A stretch of 6,167 bases of DNA from UBA6244 sp041582875 (GTDB taxonomy: Bacteria > Bacteroidota > Bacteroidia > Bacteroidales > F082): contig JBFHGX010000203.1 of assembly GCA_041582875.1 (NCBI GenBank), positions 1 through 6,167 of the forward strand, read 5' to 3'. Positions 5,834-6,167 of this stretch are shown piece after piece. The translations under genes were made by a program, and so were the position numbers. The notes below the pieces were generated by a model. The model saw only the letters and a program-made list of their open reading frames with translations, was not told the DNA's origin and searched no databases. Each line of letters begins with the position of its first letter. Position 1 is the first letter of the stretch.

Positions 5834-6167
5834 GTTGGCTCTGTTTTTAATGAAGTATCATCTTTAAGCGCTTCCAATACCCTGCTCTGAAAATTGGCAG
5901 GGTGATTTTTTGAAACATGCAACGAGGTAAACATGGCTTCGTCATATTGTTCCATGGGGTATTTTTTTCGTTTCCATTTGGCGCGCCATTTCCGATCGGT
6001 GATCCGCATGAAATAATGGTTTATCCTATCGGCAGGAAGATAATTGATGGTACGTTCCCAGAAATTTTTAATAACTTCTCTATGTGGAGTGAGCACAAAA
6101 CGCTCATCTTGATCAAGTGTTTCATTGGGTAAAAACTGAAAAAGCCACTTGTTTTTTTGTTTGAATA
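5821..6167 (-). CDS. C-terminal part of an unrecognised protein, cut at the right edge
   Basis: The frame is open from the right edge to a TAA at 5821-5823, giving 114 codons plus a partial one. A GTG at 6096 could be read as a start. The frame continues upstream of it without a stop and with plausible protein sequence (KWLFQFLPNETLDQDERFV), so I treat the gene as truncated by the window. The visible part is rich in basic and aromatic residues (for example FWERTINYLP, HYFMRITDRKW, RAKWKRKKYP) and has no signal peptide, membrane segment or motif that I can name. It ends inside the first codons of the SDR gene (13-base overlap), so the two are probably co-translated and may act together, perhaps in surface glycan or cofactor metabolism. 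That last point is only inference from the SDR. Confidence 0.7.
   Translation of the reverse strand, partial: FKQKNKWLFQFLPNETLDQDERFVLTPHREVIKNFWERTINYLPADRINHYFMRITDRKWRAKWKRKKYPMEQYDEAMFTSLHVSKNHPANFQSRVLEALKDDTSLKTEPTCVL

Noticed and set aside
6094..6096. GTG as the true start of the right-edge gene
   Set aside because: The frame continues upstream to the window edge with protein-like sequence and no stop, so truncation is the simpler reading.
5917..6132. Plus-strand open frame opposite the right-edge gene
   Set aside because: The minus-strand frame continues to the edge, overlaps the SDR gene in operon fashion and has a more plausible composition.

Overview
The window looks like part of a Bacteroidota chromosome. 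The signs are a moderately AT-rich composition, start codons without clear Shine-Dalgarno sequences, TAnnTTTG-type -7 boxes, and a large secreted protein ending in a type IX secretion (T9SS) C-terminal sorting domain. No phage, transposase, tRNA, rRNA or CRISPR array is visible. Assignment below phylum level is not supported by anything I can see.

Layout. 1-1443 (minus): a secreted T9SS cargo protein that loses only its last residues at the left edge. 1444-1862: about 420 bases without a gene, holding a cluster of inverted repeats and a degenerate 7-base tandem repeat that runs into the end of the next gene. 1863-2459 (minus): DNA-3-methyladenine glycosylase I (tag), with a probable promoter just upstream. 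2515-2542: a good intrinsic terminator serving the next minus-strand gene. 2640-2966 (minus): a small exported protein built from a 32-residue repeat. 2967-3248: a divergent intergenic region with a strong hairpin and a competing long inverted repeat. 3249-4112 (plus): a ferritin-like/VIT1 (MbfA-type) membrane iron protein. 4128-4946 (plus): a class I SAM-dependent methyltransferase, 15 bases downstream and probably co-transcribed. 4943-5833 (minus): an extended-SDR-like NAD(P) sugar-epimerase homologue whose stop codon overlaps that of the methyltransferase. 5821-6167 (minus): the C-terminal part of an unrecognised protein, overlapping the start of the SDR gene by 13 bases.

The window is a set of short, mostly independent transcription units rather than one pathway. 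The best functional units are the iron protein plus methyltransferase pair (plus strand) and the translationally overlapping unknown plus SDR pair (minus strand). The two pairs converge with overlapping stop codons. The least explained parts are the small DIP-repeat exported protein, the SDR with a replaced catalytic motif, and the two structured intergenic regions.
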